DNA of 7,090 bases, taken from NCBI GenBank assembly GCA_030151145.1, contig JASLEL010000113.1, positions 1 through 7,090 of the forward strand. The letters run 5' to 3'. A model generated the notes under the pieces. It was given only the letters and a program-made list of their open reading frames with translations, had not been told where the DNA came from and made no database searches. Below are positions 1-4,862 of this stretch, in pieces (within the stretch, counting starts at the first letter, position 1; the number at the start of each line of letters is the position of its first letter). The position numbers and the translations under genes are program-made. The DNA is from Aquirhabdus sp. (GTDB lineage: Bacteria > Pseudomonadota > Gammaproteobacteria > Pseudomonadales > Moraxellaceae).

Positions 1-32
1 CCGCAATATGAACACTGTGTTAATACATACAT
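1..32 (-). CDS. Start of an unidentified leftward phage gene (partial, cut by the window edge)
   Basis: An ATG at 32-30 on the minus strand opens a reading frame that reads MYVLTQCSYC and then leaves the window. A good ribosome binding site, GAGG at 44-41, sits 8 bases before the ATG. The only sequence hint is a Cys-x-x-Cys pair (CSYC) at residues 7-10, which could begin a zinc ribbon; that is inference from ten residues. It would be the next gene of the leftward operon, separated from the 220-aa gene by the non-coding stretch 33-207 with its structured RNA. Too little is visible to name a product, and the frame could close just outside the window. Confidence 0.45.
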   Translation of the reverse strand, partial: MYVLTQCSYC

Positions 33-50
33 GGCAGTATCCTCAATTAG

Positions 51-140
51 AAAAAATGATGGTGGCCGGGGGAGTGTCCGAACTCCCGACTCCTACGCTT
101 TGCTACACGCTTCTCAGTCCTGTTTAACAACCACCATCAC
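51..140 (-). ncRNA. Candidate structured regulatory RNA, C4-antisense-like
   Basis: Read on the minus strand, TGATGGTGG (139-131) pairs perfectly with CCACCATCA (65-57), and the closing stem is followed at once by six T (56-51). Two smaller stems fit inside: GACT (119-116) with AGTC (91-88), and GGGAGT (87-82) with ACTCCC (75-70) around a 6-base loop. The result is a three-way junction of about 83 nt ending in a terminator-like U tract. Phages P1, P7 and P4 carry antisense RNAs of similar size and plan (C4/CI RNA) that control an adjacent transcript. The assignment rests on architecture from memory, not a covariance search. It could also be a plain attenuator or terminator between the 220-aa gene and the gene starting at 32, whose ribosome binding site begins only 7 bases past the U tract. 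No promoter of its own is obvious. Confidence 0.45.
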
Positions 141-174
141 ACGAAACACCCTGACCGACCCAAGGCGCTTCTGT

Positions 175-209
175 GATGGGACTGGCGTAACCAGTCTCAT
201 CGGGTTTTT
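175..209 (+). terminator. Hairpin with plus-strand T tract, possible terminator
   Basis: GATGGGACTGG (175-185) pairs with CCAGTCTCATC (191-201) across a CGTAA loop; ten Watson-Crick pairs and one G-U. On the plus strand the stem is followed by GGG and TTTTT (205-209), so it could end a rightward transcript entering from the left. Three bases between stem and T run weaken the call. On the minus strand the same hairpin lies just past the TAA stop of the 220-aa gene, but there no T run follows, so it may instead be a 3' protective or regulatory structure of the leftward message. Confidence 0.35.
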
Positions 210-870
210 AACGTTTTAAGCCTGTTTCAAAGGCCTCGTTTTTGCAGTCGGAGCAGTCGGAGCAGTCGGAGCAGCGGGAGCAGCGGGAGCAGCCGGAGCA
301 GCCGGAGCAGCGGGAGCAGTCGGAGCAGTCGGAGCAGCCGGAGCAGCCGGAGCAGCGGGAGCAGTCGGAGCAGTCGGAGCAGCCGGAGCAGCGGGAGCAG
401 CGGGAGCAGCGGGAGCAGTCGGAGCAGCGGGAGCAGTACATGCAATTCACGTTGCTTGCGGACATCTTCTCGGCATCTTCCTGACTCAGAGTGCCGTCAT
501 AGAAATTGCATCCAGCATCTACCCAGACATTGCCACTGCGCACAACTTTGCCGTGATCCAGTGCATATGCACGCGACTCCAGCCATTTCTTGATGAGTTC
601 GGTACGGCCATGGAAAAACTTTGCGAAGTCCGGCAGTAGCCAGCGTCCGACAGATTCAGCTCGGTCAAGTTCAGTCGGGTGCTCATTCAGCGTTTGCGCC
701 CAGCCAGCAAGGCAGTGCGTTGTGCCGCATGAGCTGTGCCATGAGTTCATATCCAGATGCTCAGGCGATGCCATCACCTTTTCGCGGATCTGATCGAGCA
801 GGGCGATCTGTGATTCTCGGGTGGGCACGAATGGAGTGCTTTGTGGTTCGTTGTCGAGTGTGGTTTCCAT
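208..870 (-). CDS. 220-aa protein with C-terminal Cys-Ser-X tripeptide array
   Basis: Function unknown. The start at 870 is supported by GAGGATTGAGAG directly upstream. Residues about 20-140 form an ordinary soluble domain with a motif CGTTHCLAGWA (48-58), a Cys/His/Trp-rich signature that I recall from other phage proteins with repetitive tails. Residues 146-208 are 21 uninterrupted Cys-Ser-X tripeptides where X is only Asp (8), Arg (8) or Gly (5), followed by Cys209 and an 11-residue tail. The protein has 26 cysteines, 22 of them in the repeat. There is no signal peptide or membrane segment, so it should be cytoplasmic. It lies 53 bases after the 372-aa gene and is the last complete gene of the leftward operon seen here. 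A Cys every third residue suggests a rod with all thiols on one face, which might bind metal or stack like a pentapeptide-repeat solenoid; both are inference. Repeat number could vary by replication slippage without breaking the frame. Confidence 0.85.
   Translation of the reverse strand: METTLDNEPQSTPFVPTRESQIALLDQIREKVMASPEHLDMNSWHSSCGTTHCLAGWAQTLNEHPTELDRAESVGRWLLPDFAKFFHGRTELIKKWLESRAYALDHGKVVRSGNVWVDAGCNFYDGTLSQEDAEKMSASNVNCMYCSRCSDCSRCSRCSRCSGCSDCSDCSRCSGCSGCSDCSDCSRCSGCSGCSRCSRCSDCSDCSDCKNEAFETGLKR
244..435 (-). repeat. 9-bp coding minisatellite, 21 units (Cys-Ser-X)
   Basis: Each unit on the coding strand is TGCTCC plus one of GAC, CGC or GGC. The first six bases never vary and only the first two bases of the third codon change. 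There are 21 full units (247-435) plus one extra TGC (244-246). In protein order X is R D R R R G D D R G G D D R G G R R D D D. DDRGG occurs twice in tandem (plus-strand 337-381, then 292-336), a 45-bp higher-order duplication. No stop codon occurs in any of the six frames across the array, which explains the Leu-rich and Glu-Gln-rich shadow frames here. Confidence 0.95.
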
Positions 871-923
871 CTCTCAATCCTCAAATTTGTTTATAAAGCC
901 CGTAGTGGAGTCAGTCGTTAGGG

Positions 924-2042
924 TCAGAAGGGCAGCAAGGACGCCTGATAAACCACGCGTGTGCCTAAATCACGTTCGATATCAGTTGTGACATCGGTGT
1001 AGGCATTCCAGCTCTGATATGGTCCATGACGTTTTGCAAACTCTTGAGCGGCATCCAGCGCATTAATCTCGCTGACCACATTTGGCTTGGGTTTGCCGAC
1101 TTCATTGGCAGTGAACTTGCCATTCTTGATGGTCACTTCGATGGTGAAATAGTGATCGGTTTCAGGGTCGAATTCGTGGTCTTCAACCGGGGTGAACTCT
1201 GCATCCACCACATCAGCATGCTCGGCATCTACCAGTTCGGGATCTGATGGGGTGTCATGATCTTCTGGGGTGTAGGAAAGTGCATGCACACTTGCAGCAT
1301 GCTCTTGTGGATCTGGATCAACAGCATCATCGAGGCCAGCTATCCATGTGACGAATGTGTCCCAGTCGCCATTTTCTATTGATTGCAGATGCTCACCAAC
1401 ACCACCCTGCCAAGGCAGTGCGTAGACGGTTTTTGCAAGATCACGGCGGTAATCAGATCCAGATTCAATCAGCTTCTTGCGGGCCAGTTCCGCGTATTGG
1501 AATGCCAGTTTTGGGCTTTGTGCAGGAACTAACCATACGTTTCCGGAGATTGTTGGAAACGTGACACACCACAACAACTCTTCGTCAGGTTTAGGCAAGC
1601 CCAGTTCAAACTCAGGCTGATCAGGCTCCGGCTGGACCATATCCATGCCACCCAAGTACATTTCTGCACTGGTGAGCACGATCTGACAAGTAGACTCGGC
1701 ACCGCTTTCGTATAACTGCGTCATGGCCTCATGCGCATTGTCGCGGTGGACAATGGCGGTCACTTTTACCTTGTCCTTAAGATTGATGCTCTCAATCGTC
1801 GCGGTGACGCATGTGTTGTTCTGGGTTGCAATCGTATTGACGCAACCCGCGACCAGGCGCTTAACAGCAAAGTTTGCACGTTCGATCACGCCACGCTGGC
1901 GGTCTTCGCTCATTTGCTGCCACGGCATGGGCAATAGTTTCATCTCCTGCAGGATGAATTGCATGAGGGTAGTACCCATATGCTCGGCGGCGATATGGGG
2001 GATAGCTGCAGGATGGTCAGGTATTTTGGCTTCAGCATTCAT
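924..2042 (-). CDS. Conserved phage protein of unknown function, 372 aa, next to recT
   Basis: I do not recognise a named family with certainty. The start at 2042 has AGGA about 8 bases upstream, and the gap after recT is 38 bases. Three parts can be seen. Residues about 25-135 are an alpha/beta domain with a repetitive amphipathic helix (about 40-75), a strand pair (77-99) and the ending EMYLGGMD (127-134), which resembles a segment I recall from other proteobacterial phage early operons. Residues about 153-238 form a second Trp-rich domain. After a strongly acidic Asp/Glu/Pro/His linker (about 238-298), a C-terminal domain of about 75 residues (298-372) begins with alternating hydrophobics typical of beta strands. 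There are no membrane segments. The position in the recombination operon suggests a role in phage replication, recombination or host takeover, but no catalytic motif supports a specific one. Confidence 0.8.
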   Translation of the reverse strand: MNAEAKIPDHPAAIPHIAAEHMGTTLMQFILQEMKLLPMPWQQMSEDRQRGVIERANFAVKRLVAGCVNTIATQNNTCVTATIESINLKDKVKVTAIVHRDNAHEAMTQLYESGAESTCQIVLTSAEMYLGGMDMVQPEPDQPEFELGLPKPDEELLWCVTFPTISGNVWLVPAQSPKLAFQYAELARKKLIESGSDYRRDLAKTVYALPWQGGVGEHLQSIENGDWDTFVTWIAGLDDAVDPDPQEHAASVHALSYTPEDHDTPSDPELVDAEHADVVDAEFTPVEDHEFDPETDHYFTIEVTIKNGKFTANEVGKPKPNVVSEINALDAAQEFAKRHGPYQSWNAYTDVTTDIERDLGTRVVYQASLLPF

Positions 2043-2080
2043 TGTGGATTCCTGTTATTCGGATTTAATGGTGGTTAGGA

Positions 2081-3088
2081 TCAGCCGGGAAACAACTCAT
2101 CAAGACTTGGTTCGTTGGATTGAGCAGGGGAGATTTGTTTTTCAGCAGCCTCGTATGCCGTATTCAGCCGATCAATATCCTCCGGCTTCATCTTGTTGGT
2201 GAACGGGGCGATACGGGTTTCGTGGATGCGCTCAAGTACATCCATTCCCTTGGCTTTGCCCAACTCCTTCACGATTTCATCAATCGATTTGGTTGGCATG
2301 TACTGGATCGCCGTAACGGCAGTCTCGGCATTCCCAGCGGATTCATCATCAGAAATGTCTGATCCAAGCTCCACAGAATCGCCATCGATGACAAGGTTCT
2401 TGCCAGTATCAGCAGCGTGCTCAATGACCTCGCTTTTTTGCATCTCGATAGACATCGGCAGGAACTTCCAGCCACGACGAATAACCGTCTTGAGGGCCAT
2501 CTGCTCATAGTCGGTCACCCAAGGTCCCTTGTCTTTCGATGGGCTACGCTCACGGATCTTATTGACCTCAGTGATGCTCATCCACTCGAAGTGATGACCG
2601 CCACCGACAAAGTGTGCGACCATATAGACCAGCGTCGGTTTTCCGCGATCACCGTTCAGTTTTGGCTTATGCGTGACTTTGGGATCAATACCCAGATCCA
2701 GATCAAAGGTGTCATGCTCATAGACGATTTCAGCCTTGATGCTGGAAATCATCCCCGAGCGACGTGCCAGCGTGAGAAGACCGCGATAGCCGACGATCAG
2801 TTTGATTTCGTTCTTATAAGGCACCAGATACGCCTGCCCCAGTGGGCCGCCAATCTCAAGCCCGAGATGTGATGCACCCATCACGGCATTGACGAAGGAA
2901 TCAGGATTTGCAAAGGCCAGTTTTGCAAGATAGTCATTCAGGCGCAGCTCATTGAGTGCAATCCGCGCCATCTTTTCAGGGGTGACCTGAGAGGCGACAA
3001 CTGATTTAATCTGGTTCAATTTTGAGGCAAGCACGGCACCCATACCGGCAATGCTTGTCTGTTTTGGTATTTCTTGAATAGCGCCCAT
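2081..3088 (-). CDS. recT: RecT-family single-strand annealing recombinase
   Basis: RecT proteins bind single-stranded DNA left by a partner 5'-3' exonuclease and anneal it to a complementary strand, the phage recombination route used for replication, repair and genome circularisation. Diagnostic stretches are the N-terminal helices with MARIALNELRLN (40-51), the core GLEIGGPLGQAYLVPY (76-91), the strand-turn EIKLIVGYRGLLTLARRSG (94-112) and the late core TDYEQMALKTVIRRGWKFLP (192-211). The first 225 residues hold the annealase fold. The C-terminal 110 residues contain an acidic linker and end in SLDELFPG, a likely partner-binding tail. The length of 335 aa is slightly longer than E. coli RecT. 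GGAG at 3100-3097 sits 8 bases before the ATG. Only 14 bases separate it from the exonuclease gene upstream, the usual pairing of annealase and nuclease. Confidence 0.95.
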   Translation of the reverse strand: MGAIQEIPKQTSIAGMGAVLASKLNQIKSVVASQVTPEKMARIALNELRLNDYLAKLAFANPDSFVNAVMGASHLGLEIGGPLGQAYLVPYKNEIKLIVGYRGLLTLARRSGMISSIKAEIVYEHDTFDLDLGIDPKVTHKPKLNGDRGKPTLVYMVAHFVGGGHHFEWMSITEVNKIRERSPSKDKGPWVTDYEQMALKTVIRRGWKFLPMSIEMQKSEVIEHAADTGKNLVIDGDSVELGSDISDDESAGNAETAVTAIQYMPTKSIDEIVKELGKAKGMDVLERIHETRIAPFTNKMKPEDIDRLNTAYEAAEKQISPAQSNEPSLDELFPG

Positions 3089-3102
3089 TTTGGGATCTCC
3101 AG

Positions 3103-3858
3103 TTATGCAGCCAGTTGATTGATGATGGTCCAGACGTAATCATTGAAATCAGCAAGCTCCTGTTTGAGCTGCTTGATATAAACGTCATTGCGATAGATGC
3201 GTTTGATGAACAGGTCTTTACTGACCTTGGCAAGCTGAGGTGTGTACATCACAAAGTCGCACCACTCGCGCTCATTGATCATCAGGCCGCCTTGCATCTG
3301 GTCTTCATATTCCGAAAGGTCATGATTGAAGACAGGCAGGATCGACTTTGCAGACATCAGCGTCTTGATCTCTATGGATCCGTCATTACCGACCAATCCA
3401 TCAGACGAATACCCGAAATTTCCACAATCGGTGACTACGACACCCGTCTCTGTGACAGGGCTGCCAGTGCGATCGACATACAGCAGGCGTCCTGCACCCT
3501 CCAACTCATGCCCGCGCCGCATAGCGTAGGTCTGATAGGTGTCTTCCATGACCTCACCAGATATGCGCTCGACCGCGACGTTAAATGCATAATGAATTGC
3601 CGCATCCGATGGCCTACCCACGGGCTTGCCTTCAATTGCAAGACGGATGGATCTAGACGTGGGCTCAGACTTATATCCGGCTTCCAACATTGCTTGTTTT
3701 ACCGTTTTCCCTTCGAGAAGAGCGGTGACGTATTTCAGTTGCTTCTCGTCCAATCCGCCGACACGGGATCGAGCAACACCAAACATAGACGCCGTGATTA
3801 CACCAACTCGGGCCGAAAACCACTCTGGAGTACCTTGAACGCATGAAATAACTTTCAT
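3103..3858 (-). CDS. YqaJ-type (lambda exonuclease family) viral recombinase nuclease
   Basis: This is a 5'-3' double-strand DNA exonuclease of the PD-(D/E)XK superfamily, which resects ends to provide substrate for RecT. Seen in the sequence: the N-terminal motif QGTPEWFSARVGVITAS (8-24), RRGHELE (114-120) with the family Glu, SSDG (151-154) with the catalytic Asp153, EIK (163-165) with Glu163 and Lys165, and QMQGGL (187-192). The length of 251 aa is within family range. Between the first motif and the catalytic core lies an extra segment (about 38-82) with a helix-turn-helix look, KTVKQAMLEAGYKS, reminiscent of small-terminase DNA-binding helices. The ATG overlaps the stop of the 29-aa ORF by 4 bases (ATGA, 3855-3858), implying translational coupling. 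The long plus-strand frame across this gene is only its shadow. Confidence 0.93.
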   Translation of the reverse strand: MKVISCVQGTPEWFSARVGVITASMFGVARSRVGGLDEKQLKYVTALLEGKTVKQAMLEAGYKSEPTSRSIRLAIEGKPVGRPSDAAIHYAFNVAVERISGEVMEDTYQTYAMRRGHELEGAGRLLYVDRTGSPVTETGVVVTDCGNFGYSSDGLVGNDGSIEIKTLMSAKSILPVFNHDLSEYEDQMQGGLMINEREWCDFVMYTPQLAKVSKDLFIKRIYRNDVYIKQLKQELADFNDYVWTIINQLAA

Positions 3859-3944
3859 TTCATCACCATCACAAACCAGATTCGAAGGGCAATCACCACC
3901 GGAGCGGTGATCAGTCGTATGTAAAACTCAGTCAAAAAAGCCAT
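3855..3944 (-). CDS. Tiny hydrophobic ORF, 29 aa, possible membrane microprotein
   Basis: The ATG at 3944 opens MAFLTEFYIRLITAPVVIAL, then ends RIWFVMVMK before a TGA that overlaps the nuclease start by 4 bases (ATGA). Almost the whole peptide is hydrophobic, with a helix-like run from about 11 to 27, so it could cross the membrane once. The 5' end overlaps the 19-aa ORF by 17 bases in a different frame. There is no strong Shine-Dalgarno, so it would depend on coupling to the upstream ORF. No family recognised. It might only be a ribosome-delivery frame for the nuclease gene. Confidence 0.4.
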   Translation of the reverse strand: MAFLTEFYIRLITAPVVIALRIWFVMVMK

Positions 3945-3987
3945 TGATCGCCAGCCACTTAATTTCTTCATCGGTGAAATTACTCAT
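3928..3987 (-). CDS. Tiny ORF, 19 aa, overlapping both neighbours
   Basis: The ATG at 3987 reads MSNFTDEEIKWLAINGFFD and stops at 3928. It shares ATGA (3984-3987) with the stop of the 87-aa gene and has AGGGTGG shortly upstream, a plausible ribosome binding site. The peptide is acidic and looks like one amphipathic helix. No function recognised. It fills the otherwise empty gap before the nuclease together with the 29-aa ORF, giving a chain of stop-start couplings from the 87-aa gene to the nuclease. Confidence 0.45.
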   Translation of the reverse strand: MSNFTDEEIKWLAINGFFD

Positions 3988-4247
3988 GATGCCCACCCTT
4001 TTGATTTGCAGATCCCGGCAACTACGAGAATCAGCACAACAAGAATCAACCACTTCCAGTCTGGGCGCATGTCGCGGGAGTCGGTCACATAGAAATCCGG
4101 TCCCTGACCGAAGCCATCGCTGAGCAGGAATATCAGCATGGCAAGCCGCAAAGCGGCCTCACGCTGGTGCTGGTCCTGCGCAGCTCGGATCACTGCGAAG
4201 TGCCGGGCAGGACGGATGATCGGCAAGACTTGAGTTTGGGTATTCAT
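3984..4247 (-). CDS. 87-aa protein with C-terminal membrane segment, unknown
   Basis: Not recognised. The ATG at 4247 is preferred over the upstream ATG at 4292 because GGGGGAG (4264-4258) lies 10 bases before it and because the longer form would overlap the 117-aa gene. Residues about 29-45 form an Ala/Leu-rich helix, residues 46-64 a polar loop, and WKWLILVVLILVVAGIC (about 64-80) a clear single transmembrane helix followed by the short basic tail KSKGWAS. The N-terminus carries several Arg, so topology by the positive-inside rule is ambiguous. In lambda-like phages this position often holds small host-interaction proteins, but nothing here proves such a role. Confidence 0.7.
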   Translation of the reverse strand: MNTQTQVLPIIRPARHFAVIRAAQDQHQREAALRLAMLIFLLSDGFGQGPDFYVTDSRDMRPDWKWLILVVLILVVAGICKSKGWAS

Positions 4248-4275
4248 TTTTGGATAGCTCCCCCGAAAGTGGCCC

Positions 4276-4629
4276 TTAGGCCACCAGCTCAAACAGACGG
4301 TTTTCGATGATGAATTTGCCGATCAGTTTTTCGATCAGCGCATCCTGCTTGCGCGAAAGTTTGACAATCATGGAATCGGTTTCTGGATCATCCGAATCAG
4401 TCACAGCAACGGCATAAATGACGATCGGCTCAGATACATAGCGACCTGTGCGGTGGTCATATGAGCCAGAATCATTTTGTCCGTATTCTGGGAGAGGGGT
4501 GCCGCCTGCGAATTTGACGAGCAGATTGACATCGCCGTAGGCAACATCTGCGGTCCGGGTGACTTCGTTGATCGACTCAACGGACACTTTCAGTTTTGGT
4601 GCTTGAAACACGGGTACTAATGCGTTCAT
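4276..4629 (-). CDS. 117-aa unknown protein, first gene of the leftward operon
   Basis: No family recognised. The ATG at 4629 is preceded by GAGGCAAGAAGATT, which offers a ribosome binding site. The sequence begins with an alternating hydrophobic stretch (LKVSVESINEV, 13-23) suggesting beta strands, continues through a Gly/Tyr/Asp-rich middle (about 41-65), more strands (SEPIVIYAVAV, 66-76) and ends with a charged helix (about 88-112). It is soluble with no signal peptide. It is the first gene after the left operator region, so it should be among the first proteins made when PL is derepressed. It lies 28 bases before the 87-aa gene. Confidence 0.75.
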   Translation of the reverse strand: MNALVPVFQAPKLKVSVESINEVTRTADVAYGDVNLLVKFAGGTPLPEYGQNDSGSYDHRTGRYVSEPIVIYAVAVTDSDDPETDSMIVKLSRKQDALIEKLIGKFIIENRLFELVA

Positions 4630-4659
4630 AATCTTCTTGCCTCATTGCTTAGTCGGTTG

Positions 4660-4687
4660 GGGCCGTGGCCCGGGGTGTTACAGCACC
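4660..4687 (-). other. Two small inverted repeats in the PL leader
   Basis: In the roughly 100-base untranslated leader between the presumed PL start and the ATG at 4629, GGTG (4674-4677) pairs with CACC (4684-4687) around a 6-base loop, and GGGCC (4660-4664) pairs with GGCCC (4667-4671). The position matches where lambdoid phages carry nut or other antitermination elements. I see no convincing boxA, so this is only noted as leader structure. Confidence 0.3.
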
Positions 4688-4706
4688 TGCGGGCTTTTGT
4701 TTGGCT

Positions 4707-4802
4707 GCTATCGATATGTTTGTTTCGATATCTATAAGATATCTCAATGCTATCTTTCTTGCAAGCATAAAAGATATCTTTTTGCTATTTATTTTCGATA
4801 GC
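4707..4802. promoter_or_regulatory. Left operator region (OL-like) with repeated AGATATCT / GCTATC boxes
   Basis: The clearest site is GATATCT-ATA-AGATATC (4727-4743), the same 7-3-7 inverted repeat found at the right switch. Others are GATATCT-CAA-TGCTATC (4738-4754), the 14-bp perfect palindrome AAAAGATATCTTTT (4769-4782), TATCGATA (4709-4716), and diverged boxes GCTATT (4784-4789) and CGATAGC (4796-4802). Box starts at 4726, 4737, 4749, 4772, 4784 and 4796 step by 11-12 or about 23 bases, so they sit on nearly one face of the helix. By analogy to lambda this is where the repressor would shut off the leftward operon; that the 4863-5678 product binds here is inference. Confidence 0.7.
4736..4764 (-). 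promoter_or_regulatory. Candidate PL promoter for the leftward recombination operon
   Basis: On the minus strand TTGCAA (4764-4759) is followed after 17 bases by TATCTT (4741-4736); each hexamer matches consensus at 4 of 6. The -10 lies inside the 4727-4743 operator, which is what a repressible promoter needs. The start would be near 4729, leaving a leader of about 100 bases before the ATG at 4629. The hexamers are mediocre and other spacings in this AT-rich stretch cannot be excluded. Confidence 0.45.
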
Positions 4803-4806
4803 CAAT

Positions 4807-4834
4807 AAAAAGCCCGCTACAATGAGCGGGCTTT
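4807..4834 (-). terminator. Rho-independent terminator of the repressor gene
   Basis: AAAGCCCGCT (4809-4818) pairs perfectly with AGCGGGCTTT (4825-4834) around a 6-base loop. On the minus strand the stem ends in TTTTTATT. It lies 28 bases past the repressor stop codon and just before the left operator, so it should keep repressor transcription from reading into PL. Confidence 0.85.
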
Positions 4835-4862
4835 ACACTTCAGGTTGATTTTTCTTATCGGA

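Noticed and set aside
56..127. Short plus-strand ORF of 23 codons (MMVAGGVSEL start)
   Set aside because: There is no ribosome binding site and it lies inside the fold assigned to the minus-strand RNA. The faint likeness to Ash/Icd-type leader peptides is too short to support a gene.
244..435. CRISPR array
   Set aside because: Units are 9 bp with no spacers and are in frame with a long coding sequence; it is a coding minisatellite.
242..484. Plus-strand Glu-Gln repeat reading frame over the CSX array
   Set aside because: It exists only because the 9-bp unit lacks stops in every frame. The minus-strand frame has a conserved-looking N-terminal domain and a good ribosome binding site.
1723..2202. 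Plus-strand frame of 159 codons spanning the recT / 372-aa gene junction
   Set aside because: It is a shadow of two well-supported minus-strand genes and shows no domain.
3115..3846. Long plus-strand frame of 243 codons opposite the nuclease gene
   Set aside because: It mirrors the nuclease gene codon by codon, has no recognisable domain or ribosome binding site, and conflicts with a certain gene.
4247..4292. Longer N-terminus for the 87-aa membrane protein (ATG at 4292)
   Set aside because: It would overlap the 117-aa gene and lacks the strong GGGGGAG signal that precedes ATG 4247.
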